64,000 bases of DNA from NCBI GenBank assembly GCA_949710005.1, contig OX453277.1, positions 3,549,501 to 3,613,500 of the forward strand, given 5' to 3'. The position numbers and the translations under genes were made by a program. This DNA is from Ricordea florida. Taxonomy: Eukaryota > Cnidaria > Anthozoa > Corallimorpharia > Ricordeidae. Below, in pieces: positions 39,901 to 53,200 of this stretch (position 1 is the first letter of the stretch; the number at the start of each line of letters is the position of its first letter). Under the pieces are notes generated by a model. The model was not told the DNA's origin, searched no databases, and saw nothing but the letters and a program-made list of their open reading frames with translations.

Positions 39901-42900
39901 AATAACCCATGTTATTTGATAGCAAACACCTTTCTGCCTATTAAACTTTCACAAGATTGAAAGCAGTGGTGATACAACAGGTGTTCCAGGAGAGGGGAAA
40001 TATTACACGCACTGAAATCACGCGCATTTTCAAGCAATGAGCTGACAAAGCATACTCCAGTCTGAAGCATTTTGTGTTTAATAAAGAGCACACGCGTACC
40101 TTCATCTTTGGTGCCGACAAAATGTTTCACTTTCAAATTCGGAGACGGTTTACTGTTCGGGTTTGAAGAGAAGGCTGAGCTCGCCTTCTGTCTTCGACGC
40201 TTGATGGCGTCTTTCACCTGTTGAAGAAAATAGATCACTAAAGAACAGCTGTAATTTTGAGGGTGAACAACTTATATCTTCCCCCTACAATATCAGCACA
40301 AAAGCAACTTTTAGGCTTATGAGAATAAAGGTACTGATCACGTACAATCACTTGCCTCATCCTTGCATACAAATATACTCTGTTTTGATTTCTTCGCAAC
40401 GAGGCCTTTCAGCAAGCAATTGAAATTATCATTACAAATATGTTTACAAACGTACGAAGACCATTACGGAGAAGAAATAGATTGAGTACAAATGTAAAGG
40501 GTTAACGTATTAAATAACTTTCGCCGTCTGAAATAAGACATTCAGTTTCTTTTAACTCCAGCTTACTAACATAGCAACTCGTCCAAGGATTTTGGTCAAA
40601 CAGGACGATGCGAGGTGGCTTGGTGGAAAACTGCTTCAGGTTACATCGTATTTAGTTTAAAACTGCCTTTCATTGCAAGGGTCAACGCTCCACCTACGTC
40701 TTCATCTGCAGTTAAAGTATACGATATGGTGTACACATTTAGAAATCTACATCTTACTTGCTTGTTTAGTACGCAGTGGAAAATAAATATCATCAAACCC
40801 TGAAGAGAATTAAAAATGGTGAAAATGTACTGGAAGACGACAGTGGAGGAGTTGAAAGCCAGCAGGCCGAAAATCCACGTGACACCAAGGAGAGGAAGAA
40901 TGACAGCTGTTGCCTTGACTCCCGCCTTCACCTTGCCAACCTGGGATTTGTTCTGCACGTGTCTTGTACCCATCATTTGACGAATCACCAGAGCAAACAC
41001 AATGATATTTACCTGTAAATACACGGTCTATTATCAACTGAAGGTTAACTAGGAAAGTTATTGATAATTACCAGGAGGCAGTGTCAGGAGACGCGCCTCT
41101 GAGCTCGAGGAAGAGGCTAAGAATCTTATTTTCTCGCGAAGATAGATTATGTATTTGATGGAGTAAGACAGACTAATTTGAGGGTCTCAATGGGGTTAAC
41201 CGTTAGCCGTAAAACGGGCAAAAACATTAGCCGTTAGCCGGCCGTAAAAAATATTAACCGTTGGCCGTAAAACAGCCAAAAATATTAACCGTTACCCGTA
41301 AAACAGTCAAAAATATTAACCGTTAGCCGTAAAAGTCACCACCCCATTGAGACCCTCTAATTTATAATGATAGCATTCTAGGTCGGGTGACCACTTACCA
41401 GAATGACCACTATGGCGGGTGCAATAAATGCCCAGATGAGCCCGCTGTCAACATCCAACCAACAAACCTCACTAGTACCAAACCCCTCCGCTTGTGTTGC
41501 GGCCAGTGAGATGATGACTATGAGAAGTGGGAAGCCTGGGAATCAAGTTAAGTGTCCTCTTAGTTGTGTCTTAGATAGTTCTAAAGGAAATCTAACTAGG
41601 ACGAACGACGCCTCAAAACGACTAACAGTGTGTCTGGCCTCTACAAAGGACATTAAGATTAAAGCAAAGTAATCGACATGAAAGTAATCGAAGCAAAGTA
41701 ATCGAAATGACATCATCGAATATGAAGATGAAACGAGACGATTTTTGTAAGGTTTCACGTCACATGAAACTTCAACACGGTCGTTAATTTAATACATGGG
41801 AAATCCAAGGTTACTGTTGGCTCCGATGTTTCTTTTGTTATCCGTTATCCGCGACATTTCTGATCCACCATCGCAATACCTCGTGAATCCGCGAGATCCT
41901 CGAGCTCAAAATGGAAACAACTTAAACTGTTGTCATGGTGATTGCCTACGCTCCTATCACATTAGGGAGCTTAAGCACGCGCGTTTTTGAGACGCGGACG
42001 GCAACCGGAAGTGAGCTGGTTCCCCTTTTAACATGTCTCCACACAACTACATTTACATTGATTAGTATCTTTTCTCTATTAGAGATGATCACTATAAAAA
42101 TCTGGGAGACACCACTGTCCTGGCACGTGAAATGTGCTCTTCCGGTTGCCGTTCGCGTCTGAAAAACGCGCGTGCTTAAGCTCCCTATTGAACGTGGGAG
42201 ACGAGGCAGACATCATACGGCTAAATCGTCTTTTAAAGGCGTTTATGACAGGTCCTTGGTTTTAACGGGTTTCAACTGAGAAGGTCCGGCAAAGTGGTAA
42301 AACCACCCCAGTCCCATCAACATTGTGCGATTTTGGTTTTTGGACTCGGAATCAGAAATGGATTAAGGTTTCTCGTCCTTGTTTTGAGAGCTTTCCTTCC
42401 GCTTCTTCAGTTTGCTTCCTTTTACAAAACACATCATGTGTTGTTCCATTCCAGTTTGGAATCACGAAGCAGCCTAAACCTCCCAAAAAGGTCAGCCTGC
42501 TTCCTGGTAAATTATTGTAATTGTTATTTCACTTGACTCTCAAAAGGTGCGCTCGTTCTTGGCGTTTCAAGACATGACGCTTTAACTCGTTTCCGTCATA
42601 TGCACGATCATGGGGTCTTGAACGACCCATGATTTAGAAAACTTACCAAAATATTACGTTTCTTCCTTTTGCTGCCAAATTTGGCACACAGGAAGTAAAT
42701 GAACGCACCCAATCACCTGGTGAATTTTAGCTCGTATACTTTAGTGACAGATGCATGACGAATTTTTAAATTCTGATTTGAGAGCGTGAGGAGAGGTTAA
42801 GGAGGAGGGTTTTTCCTATCATTTGACATCATACTCTGACGGACATTCCCATATGGATATTGCTCCCCGGAAATTTTGAAAAACAAACTTTTATCGACTT

Positions 42901-45900
42901 TGTGTTTGTAAAAATGGCTTATAGAAATTAAATTGTATTAAATTCTAAATTTGCTATTTTTCAAGCAGATTTGAAAGAAATAATACCAGATAAAAAAAGA
43001 AAGCTTTTTTCTTTTAACTCTTTTCAGCAATTGGCTGGCATCTTGGGTTATGGGGATTTATATGCAAATTGTATGCATAGGTTATGTAAATTAGGCAACA
43101 TGCTAAATTTTTGTGGAAAATATTATTGCTTACTAGAATGTGAAATATACATGTTTGGAAAGCCTATTTTGTACCCTTCAAAATGAGGTATATCATTGAC
43201 CACTGCTGTAAATATCTGCGGAGATATTAAATAAAAATGAAATGTCCGTCAATTTGCTTGATTTTTGGACCGTCGGAAATGAGTTAACGTCCTATAGCAC
43301 TAGTTGAGCCAGGACCACAGTTAGACACACATTTTGACTGAGGCAATGTCCATGGTCAAATTTCGCTTCCTAAGTAATACGGGTGTTCATACTGACTTCA
43401 TTTAAACTTACTGAGATCACGCACTTTTTGGATAAAATTCTGTCTTACAGTCCCAAAATACTGATGGAAGTGCCTGGGTTTGCCTCTCATTGGTGACGAC
43501 CCCGACAGCCAAGCAAATTCTCAGAACGTTGTAAGTAGCTGAAGGGACAGAGAAACAACAGGTAACTTACCCCACCCAAACAGGTAAAAATACTTGACTT
43601 TGTGCTCTGCTCCACCGCCGAACACTTTGACAAGAAGGATATAGAGCAGGGCTCCCTCGCACAACATCCATGAAAAGAGGGCGAGAAGAAAATAAAGTAG
43701 CAAAACAGCTACAATTGTGCAGCCAGTCTGTGAAGAGAGAGAAAAAAAATAACAAGTAAGTTGGATCCTTCTGTAACTGAGAATTTCAGGTTATGAAATA
43801 CCAGAAAAAGAGTAAGCACATCATTTAAAGATATGCGAAAAAATGCAAAAAATGATTAGACATAGTAAGGGTTAATAATGTGGTTGAAACCTCTACGTTA
43901 CCCCCCTGTTTCAAATTCCTACAGAAGGAACTGTTATTATAATTTTTTCGGGTGGGGGGGAATCGGTGAACATGTAGCGATTGCAGTTCTAATTACGGAG
44001 AACTTCAAAGTTATTCCGTATGGTTTTCCAATTTTGCTGATGAACAACTTAACTACAAATTAAGATTGCATTTCCTGTTTAATGTTGTCGTTTGTATTTA
44101 GTTATACTAATTCGTTCTTGAATGCTCATTTGGGCCTTTGCTTCGTATTGAAAGCGGACTTAAGACGCCCCTCTTTCATGGTCTGTGAGGGGAATATGTA
44201 CAAATCCATCGCCCAACCCTTCCCCTAAGGACATACAATTTTGTACACTTCCTTCTACTTGCACGTTAGTTCAAACAACTCAGGCGCGCATTTCGAGAGA
44301 AGTTTTTGGACGTTTTCGGGGGCAATACCTTACACTGCAGTTCACTTAACAAAGACGTCTCTGCATATCAAACTTTGTCAGATATGAAAACATTTCCCAT
44401 TAAAAAAACACATGTCTAAAAACACGTTTGTAGACTAAGTACTTGAGAATTTTACGATTCGCTTTTCGGCCCCAAAAATGTTTTGGGTTTTGAGCCCCTG
44501 TAATAATTGGACCACTCTTACCTTGTTGTCCCTAGCTGAACTTTCAGATATAACAATTATGCACACCACAGCGATGGCAGCGCACAAGTTCAGCAGCACT
44601 ATTGACCGAGGACCCTTGAGGGCCTTCCAGAAGAACAGTGTTACAGCCATAGTAATAAGTACAGCCAAGAGCGATATACAGCAGCCCACTATAGATATGA
44701 TACCCAGGGCTCTCTTATCCGCTGGCGCTATCTGAGTAAAAAAATGTGGCCCTTATAAACAATTGATAATGGTAAGTTGTACCACCGTTATATAAGAGGG
44801 GAGCTGTCCTAAGAATAAGCTCTGGTTAAGCTTTATTGCACCTAGTCCAAATTAGCGAATTCAAAAGCTGTATTAACTTCGTTCTCTTTAGGGAATTTTA
44901 AACAAAAAACAACAAAACAAGACTATCTTTCCCTCCGAAAGTCTCGGCTTGTTTTGAAGTGATACATTTTCGCATATAGCATACAAACTACTCACCGACG
45001 AATCAAATGGATCCATTACAGCGGCAAACATAGTCAGGTGATCACATTCACATGTTGTCATCTTTGCGTCAGATTCATCGGCAACTATTCTACAACCGCT
45101 GGTCTGCCAAACAGCGGGCTCGTCAGGTCGCCAGAATACGCAACTTCCCTCTGGGGTGGCATCAGAGGAGATGTTAACCTTAGAAACGAACGGTACACAT
45201 TTATAAAATCACCGGTACAAAGTAGATACTTCTGGCAGACGAAAAAAGTGGTAAGGGTCACGAACATGATCGACATTATGAGAAGTAGGAAAATACACCC
45301 AAGGGTCCATTACTTGTAATAAACTTCTGTTCCATTGTTTTCACAAAATAGCGGTTTAGTTTTAGTTATTTGGTGAAATATGCACTGCATTTTTAGTTGA
45401 AGAGCCAGAAATCAAATACTTCCTAACTACTTAATCATCAACTGAACTCGCTTAATCCACCGGTGCGACATTTGCTTTTCAGTTCGTTTTTCCATTTTAT
45501 ACTTTGCTTTCACTGAAAAGAAAAATTTACGAGGTATTTTAGGTGATGAATACGCGGTTAGCTTTTACCAAGTTTATAGTGATTTTCAATTGACTGATAG
45601 AAGGAAATTTAATTGAACAGAATAAAAAGTTAAGAAATTAGAACGTCAGAGCAGCTGACATGACAAGTCGCCTCATACAAAGAGAGTTGTTAAAATTTTA
45701 GTAGAAACTCATAAGACTTGAAACGAGTAACTGTCTCTGAACGTCTTCAACCACAACTTTGCCACATTCAATCTACCAAGTACCATATTTGGAAAATCAA
45801 GAGAAGCGAGCTAAACCAATCAAATTGGCATCAGTGGCATAACGTGTAAGTACCGGGAAATACCCACCCCTGCTTAAAACATGGCGGACACGTCATTTCT

Positions 45901-48900
45901 CCAAATGCATGTTGTTTACAATGCGTCACACGAGCGGGACTGGAGAACAAGCGCAAGAACCGGTACAAGAATTTCCAGATATGGTACTAGGAAAATATTG
46001 AATCTGGACAAGCAGTGATTACGCGTTACAAGTTTCAAGTCTTACGGGTTTCCGATTGTAGTGATCAGTACACCTTGTGATAGCTAACAGGAAGATCATT
46101 GCATCTATATTACTTTTCCTTCACTTACTCACCCCTCTATTTTGAAGTACTATTTTCACGGGTTCATCCAGCACATCAGGGGGCCTGGGTACCACACTAG
46201 AGGAGACTATGGTTGTGTTAGCGCTGATGGACATATTGTTCCCATGTTGGTCTTTTACTGTTGCACCCAGTAGTAGAACATCGTTCAGTGTCAGATGAAC
46301 TACGGTCACCACCCTGGTGGAATTACTAGCACGAGTAGATGTACCGAACACTTGAGACGGCAAACGTATGGAACTGCGGTTGTACGATACAGTGAGCCCC
46401 TGGTTTCTTAACTGCGAGGGAAGGAAGAAAAAACAAGTCGAGTTGGCAAAAAAAAAATCGGATATGGAACACTACAGTAACAGCTAGAGTAAGTTAAAAA
46501 AAACCGATCACCAGTTCTTAAATCTGTATAAACCAACAAAGCAACCTTAGCATTTTGATTGGCTCAAAACTATTCACCTCCTAGTGACTGGAATTCTGGG
46601 AAATCCATAGTGCAAGTGAGTTTTGGTCGAAGAAACAAAAAATGTCTGGCGTCAATTCTCGCTTTACAGCTGTTTCCCAGAGATGTCATTGAGGCTGCGT
46701 CATTGGTATATACTTAAACAATTATTCTCTTCAGTCTTGGTGAATGGTGGCCTACGTAGCACATTAAGTTCAGAGACTAATTGTTAAATAGAGAATGAAT
46801 ACGCAGAGCTCTAGTCATGTGCAAGTTAAAAATACTGAAAAATATGTAGATATGGTCTACAAGTATCACATGATTACCTTTCTTATTTACAGATCACGAA
46901 TGTATAGATGTTTAGAGGATGTTGAAAATAATTAAATTAGTGAAGACCTAAAACGCTACAAACTGCAAGGCGCTTACAAGTTTCATTTAAAGCTACAAAA
47001 GGCACAAAATTTAGAACTGAGCCAAGATGAATTATTTCAAAACCATTATTAAAGCAATAGTGAAAACAGCCTTAATATGTTTAAATGTGTTTGAAAGTCT
47101 CGTCGCTTAACCTCAAGAGAATATTCTATATATTTTTAAATTGCAGCTGTTGTCGACTGAGTCTCGGTCAATAAGGACGCAGAAATGAATTTAGCCAATA
47201 TACAGCCGTATTGACTCCCCGCTTGGCAGGAGCCCATTACGTGCTTCGTCAATATAGCGTACATTCGTAGACATTTGCTTAATCAGAATAGCGCTTTGAT
47301 TAGCAGAGTTCTTTTTATACGGTCGCTTTAATCTATAGCCTTGTCATACCGTACTGTTACGAACAGCTACGTCAATCCTCATCAACAGGTTTTTGGCTTC
47401 AACACTGACTGTTGTATTTTTGCGTCCAATGTAAGTCTGTGCCACTGCGAGCCCATAGTCATCCAATGCTTTTACCAGCGGTTGACTTCTACCCTTCCCT
47501 TCCTGAAGATTGAAGACATCAACACTCTAAAATCATTAACACATACATGAAATTGTGTTCTCATAACACACTGATATTTATGTTGTTTTGTTGACGCTTG
47601 ATGGCTTTAGACAAAATTAGCAGGAGTGCTCTCTTTCTAGAAAGTGACGATGCAAAAACTCTTTGTTGAGGACTTCAGTCACGGTTCTTAGCCACTCTTT
47701 GCAATGCTGGTATGTTTTCATGAGTAGTATGCGATTCTTACTCTAATTTTGCCTCACCAAAAAAATCACTCAGTTCCGTCCTGATACTTGCAGTCAATAA
47801 TTCAAGTCTACATCAGAACTCACCTGTTCAAGACCGAGCCAAGTTATAACATTGTTTGACTCGAGCAAGTTACTGGTCACGTGAACGAAGTTTTGGACGT
47901 CATTCTCTGTGTTTAAGGCATTTGCCTCCACAGCGACGTAGTTTGCAAACAGCTGGAGAATATCCACAGCTATAAATAGATCACCACCATATATCTCTAG
48001 GGGCCTGTCGGTATCGTTTGTTATTGGCTGTGTAGCAATGACCAGTTCAGACAAGACTTGCTCTGCAGAACTTGTTGTTTGGAAGCCTTCTGTTACTTCC
48101 TCTGCCTAAAATGGATCAGGCAACAGTTCAATCAATCAATTAATTCGAGAAATCAACTATCCATCTGTCAACCGACCAACATATCAGTCAATCAACAAAT
48201 CAATCATTTTCTCAATCAATCCATCCATTAATCAATTTATCAATTAATCAATCCATTAATCAATTTATCAATCAATCAATAAATCCATTAATCAATTTAT
48301 CAATCAATGAACTAATCAATCACCCAATCAATCAATCCGCCACTCAACCAATCAATCCGCCAATCAACCAACCAATCAGTAAATCAATCAATCCACCAAA
48401 CGATAAATTAATTAATAAATCATGAATCAATCAACCAATCAATCAATTAAGAACCCAATCAATCTACCAATCAATACCCTTCCCGAGAATTTGAGCGACA
48501 TATCCGTTACTGTTTGGACTCCTAAAACATGTTTTAAACTATTTCTCACCTCATTCTTCAGCCTGAAAAACAACGGCGAGCTACAGCCAATGAAACTTGC
48601 TACTCCCCACTCTCCAGTCTCCAGACAAGTGCGTGATGCAGTTCCTGTAACATTACCAGCACAACGTAGAACTGTCATTTTGCCACTGTTATATATGAGA
48701 AACTCTAGCAATACCAGCTGTGACGTATTCTTACTTATTCTTCTAATGCTTATTCCCTCACTTCCTTCCGCCCCTTGTCATTTGCGTTTGCCTTGCTCTC
48801 GGTTCATTTTATACTTATCCACCTAAGAACTGAACGTATAGACTTGAACAAGTTTGGTGCTCTTACCAAACGCATTTCCTGGACATAGTTGGATATCTGG

Positions 48901-49510
48901 TGATCCTCTCGCAGTTGTTGACCAGGAAACCCCGCTCACGCGTTCTTCCTGGCACTTTGGCGTGGCTGTATTGGAAAAACAAAAAAAGCATTGGATTCAG
49001 AGAAGGAAGATGGAGGGAAATCTCTATATTTCTTATAAGCTCATTGGCTTCTCGGAGATTTCCCTGCCACAGTCCCCTTCCTAGCTGTTTATTAACTTCA
49101 TCAATTAAATCTTATCGAACAATATTTGTTATAATTACGCGGGATGACGTAGTCAGCCAGCGTATAAAATTCGGTAGCGCATTCCTTTCGTCGTCTTGGG
49201 AGTCACAAATTGCCTTGTTTTTTTAACTTTCCCGTATCCCGAGCCCGTCCCGAAAAAATTGTGATTTTTATTGGCTGTAACTCCGAATCACGTGCAAGTC
49301 AGGTTGGATTGCACTATGGATATCCATGATCGCACAATCAGCAAAAAAACATACTGCGTCAGCAATTTTAAACCAATATATCCCGCGTAAACGCCTTCAG
49401 GCGTCTTCTTGTTGTAAATTATTTTTGTGTGGCAAAAATAAAATAAATAGATAAAGGAAGGAAGGAAGGAAGGAAGGAGCAAATGGAGCTCAGGCTCCAC
49501 GGATAAATAC

Positions 49511-49541
<31 letters not shown>

Positions 49542-50206
49542 ACTATTATTATTATTATTATTATTAATACTATTATTATTATTAATATTATTTTAGAGAT
49601 TTTAACTAGAGGATTAACGAGTGAAGTAAATTAGGGCACCTATTAATTTAGGCTAAAATTAGGGTTTCATTATTATTGAAGCCGGGGCCGCCGCAGGAGC
49701 CATTGACACTTCTCAGATTTTAGTAGATTAGATTATATCCTATAGTTATAGATCATGGGTACAGAATTATAGAGATTTTTATTTAGTAAAATATATTAGG
49801 GTATCTATCATTTTAGGCTAATATTAGGGTTTTTCGTAATTATGATTGTTAGTATCATTATTATTTTTTTACGCTGTTATAACATGTTTATCAATCAATC
49901 AATCAATCAATAAATACTTTATGTATACACGTAACGCCTAGGAGCTATATAAGCTCGTTCATAATACGTACGTGTGTGAAATTACATTCACAAAGGCCAT
50001 ACCACAACACCGGGAACTACGTCCCCTTGATGCCAATTTTTAAAATGTAATTAACAGAGTACACATTACCAATGAATAAAATTTATTTATTTATTTTTAA
50101 AAATTAATATTATTATCATTATAATCATAACTATAACGAAATTCTCAAATCTGATTGGCTGTCAACTGCCCTGATTTCAGCCTTAATTGGACAGTTAAAT
50201 TGGACA

Positions 50207-50241
<35 letters not shown>

Positions 50242-53200
50242 CCATCACGCGCGCGCTTAAATGGCTTTTTTTTCACTTCTGGCATAAAAAATCTTGGAAT
50301 TTCATGTGTTTTGATTAAAAAAAATAAGTTTATACATCACAAATTTTGTTAAAGTTATGATTAATTGGTAATAAGACTTTGTGTCGTCCAATTCGGTCTG
50401 CAATCATACTCGTGATTAAACAAATCAGACTCCCGCTACGCGGTCGTCCGATTTTGTTAAGCACTCGTATGATTACAGACCAAATTGGACTCCACTCAGT
50501 CCTATTACCACTACTTATTATTATTATTATTAACCTGAGTCAGTGTAATGGGCTCGTGCCCGAGTGTATTGGTTCTACCTATCCTACCTATACACCCCTC
50601 CCTTGTCACAAAATATTACCTGGCCTCGCAATCGTCAACTCTGCCACTTTGCTGGTTGCTACCAATTCATTTTTAGCCCCAGTCAGTTCGCAGACAAACT
50701 TCCTCATCGCGGTCTCCTCGTTATCAGGGATCTGGAGACTACTAGCTGTAAAGTTTCTTCCCTGATGACGTATCTCGTTGTCATTGGTTATTTCAACCAG
50801 CCATAGGACGGCTCCTGGTCTATCACCGCTGACCACTTTACAATTGAAAGTTACCTGTTCACCTGGGAAATCGAGATAGAGAACCGCTTTAAATTGTGAA
50901 ATGATTTTAAACAGGTATATTTTGCACTTCATTATGTCAAACAACACTGACTTTGACATTCAAATCCTGGATAATAATAATAATTAAAGTTCTTAATAAC
51001 GCATTCTACATATAAAATGTATCGATGCTTTTTACAACTAAAAGAGAGAGCTCTCACGAAACAGGTTCGTCTTCAAGGCCCTCTTAAAAATATCAACAGA
51101 GCTGTATGCAGGATGTTTGTCCCATGAAGCTAGTTGATCGCATGACTCTCTCACAGCTCAGTGGTAGAAAGGCCATGATTATACAATAAACTTGAACCTG
51201 TTCACACTGAAAGCATTAACCTTGACATTGATTAGCACTCTTATGTTAACTCATTTCTCCCTATTGTTCATCTTTTTCGTTGTCCTGGATTGCAGACTTG
51301 CATCTCTTTCTAAAACTATTCACTTTTTAAATAGATAAATATCATAATTATCAGCATAATTATCATAATTATCGTAACTATCAGCATAATTAGCATAATC
51401 ATCATCATTATCACTGCCAACATGTAGGATAATCGTATCGTAACTGACATGTTTTATCTTATTTCTACTTGTACTGTGCTAATCGTGAATTTACAATGGA
51501 CAGGAACAAAACATAAGGCATATCTTGTTGCGTTACAATGGCTACGATCTGGCGTGAGACGAAAAGAACCAGAGCAAAACCGGGTTACGACCACGTGACC
51601 TACCTATAAGTTTGGTAACGGCCTCGGGATGAATCCCAAGAACCGGTACCACTGCCACCGTGACATTCGCTGTTGCGTTTTGAATTCCTTTACTGAAAAA
51701 AGAGAGCGGCGAAGAATGAGTATTAGTATAAATACTCAGGTGATTATACAAAATCGCGCGCTCTGATTGGTTCGCTATCTCGGATTATCAGACGATAATC
51801 ACCTCGACAAACAAAATGGCTGCCAGTCGTACAATGTGTGTGTTTTCGTGTTGTACAATGCATTTTCTTTTCTTTTTTGAAACAATCACCTGTGCATTTA
51901 TACTAAAACAATTATTCGCCTTAGGCTCAATGATTATCGGTGAATATTCAACGACAATCAGTTTGCCTTCGGCGAATAATTGTAAATTAGTAGAAATACT
52001 CAGGTGATTATACAATAATCGGCGAATAATTGTTAAATAACCCTAGTTTTAAGAGTGAATATATGAAAATTTCACATAAATGAAGCCGCGGAAGAAAGAT
52101 TTGACTAGTGGAAGATCATAGCAGTTATCAATATGAAACAAGCAGTTGCGAAGAGAAGACCTGAACGGGATAACGGTATAATGCTCTAACGAACTGAACT
52201 ACCACGCCAACTGTGAGTCTTACTGCGACGTAATGGATATTTCAATGCATTAAAAAACCTCACGTTTTCTAATGCGTGACACATCTTACCTCGCGGTACA
52301 TTGATACTTTGCTTCATCGTCGGGCATCACATCTCGGATCGTTAATTTCGAATAACGGTTTTCGGTTTCAATTTTTGTTCGATTACTCTGACCAATCACT
52401 TGATTCTCCATGAACCATGTGATATTCATATCTTCCGGTCCACCAATCACAGTGCAGATTAAGACAATCCTTTCACCCACGTTCACAATGGAGTCATTTG
52501 TGTTTATGGACACGCTTTCTATGTCTGAAACAAAAGCCCAAAGATTTACTGTACTCCAGGGTCAGGTTGTTCTAAAGTCCTGATCCAAGTTTTATTGTCA
52601 GTTATCTTACTGGCTGACGATGGACTCCAGATTTAAAGATACTGAAAAAAGCTTAAGTTTCTAAAGAAAATGACGCTGTATCACAGGGACCCCAATACCT
52701 CTGACATACTTTGAGCCAATAAAAAATAATAGAGTGTTCTGTTCCTTAAAATATTCAAATACAACAGCTAAAAACAACTTTTAATTTAAAACTAAATGGA
52801 TGAAGCACATGATGAGAACAAAAACATAATTCAAGTTTTACACGAAAATTCAGGTAAAATCTCGCCCGGTCGGGCATCCCTGTGGTGATATAAAATTTCA
52901 TTTTGTACCTATGTATTTTAGATACCTAAGGTCGACAGTGCGCGCTGGAGGGCCATAAATGAGAAATTTGGGACAGAATGCTGCGGGCCGTATACGTATA
53001 AAATTTGACCACGGGCTGCATTTGGTCCCCGGGCTGGACTTAAGAGATGCCTGGCCTGAGAGGAGCCTATTCAGTTTCACTTGTAACCTTTTTATGAATA
53101 TCCACTTTACCTGCTTCACTTATGATGGTTAGTTCATTTGGATCGTGAGTTATGTTTCCCAAATTCTCTCGAGATTTCAGTTCTTCCAGCAAAAGGCTCA

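Noticed and set aside
48645..48711. Longer version of receptor exon 18
   Set aside because: Upstream acceptors stay in frame but add an extra cysteine and duplicate the CxGN segment. The GTTACAG acceptor restores the normal four-cysteine HRM.
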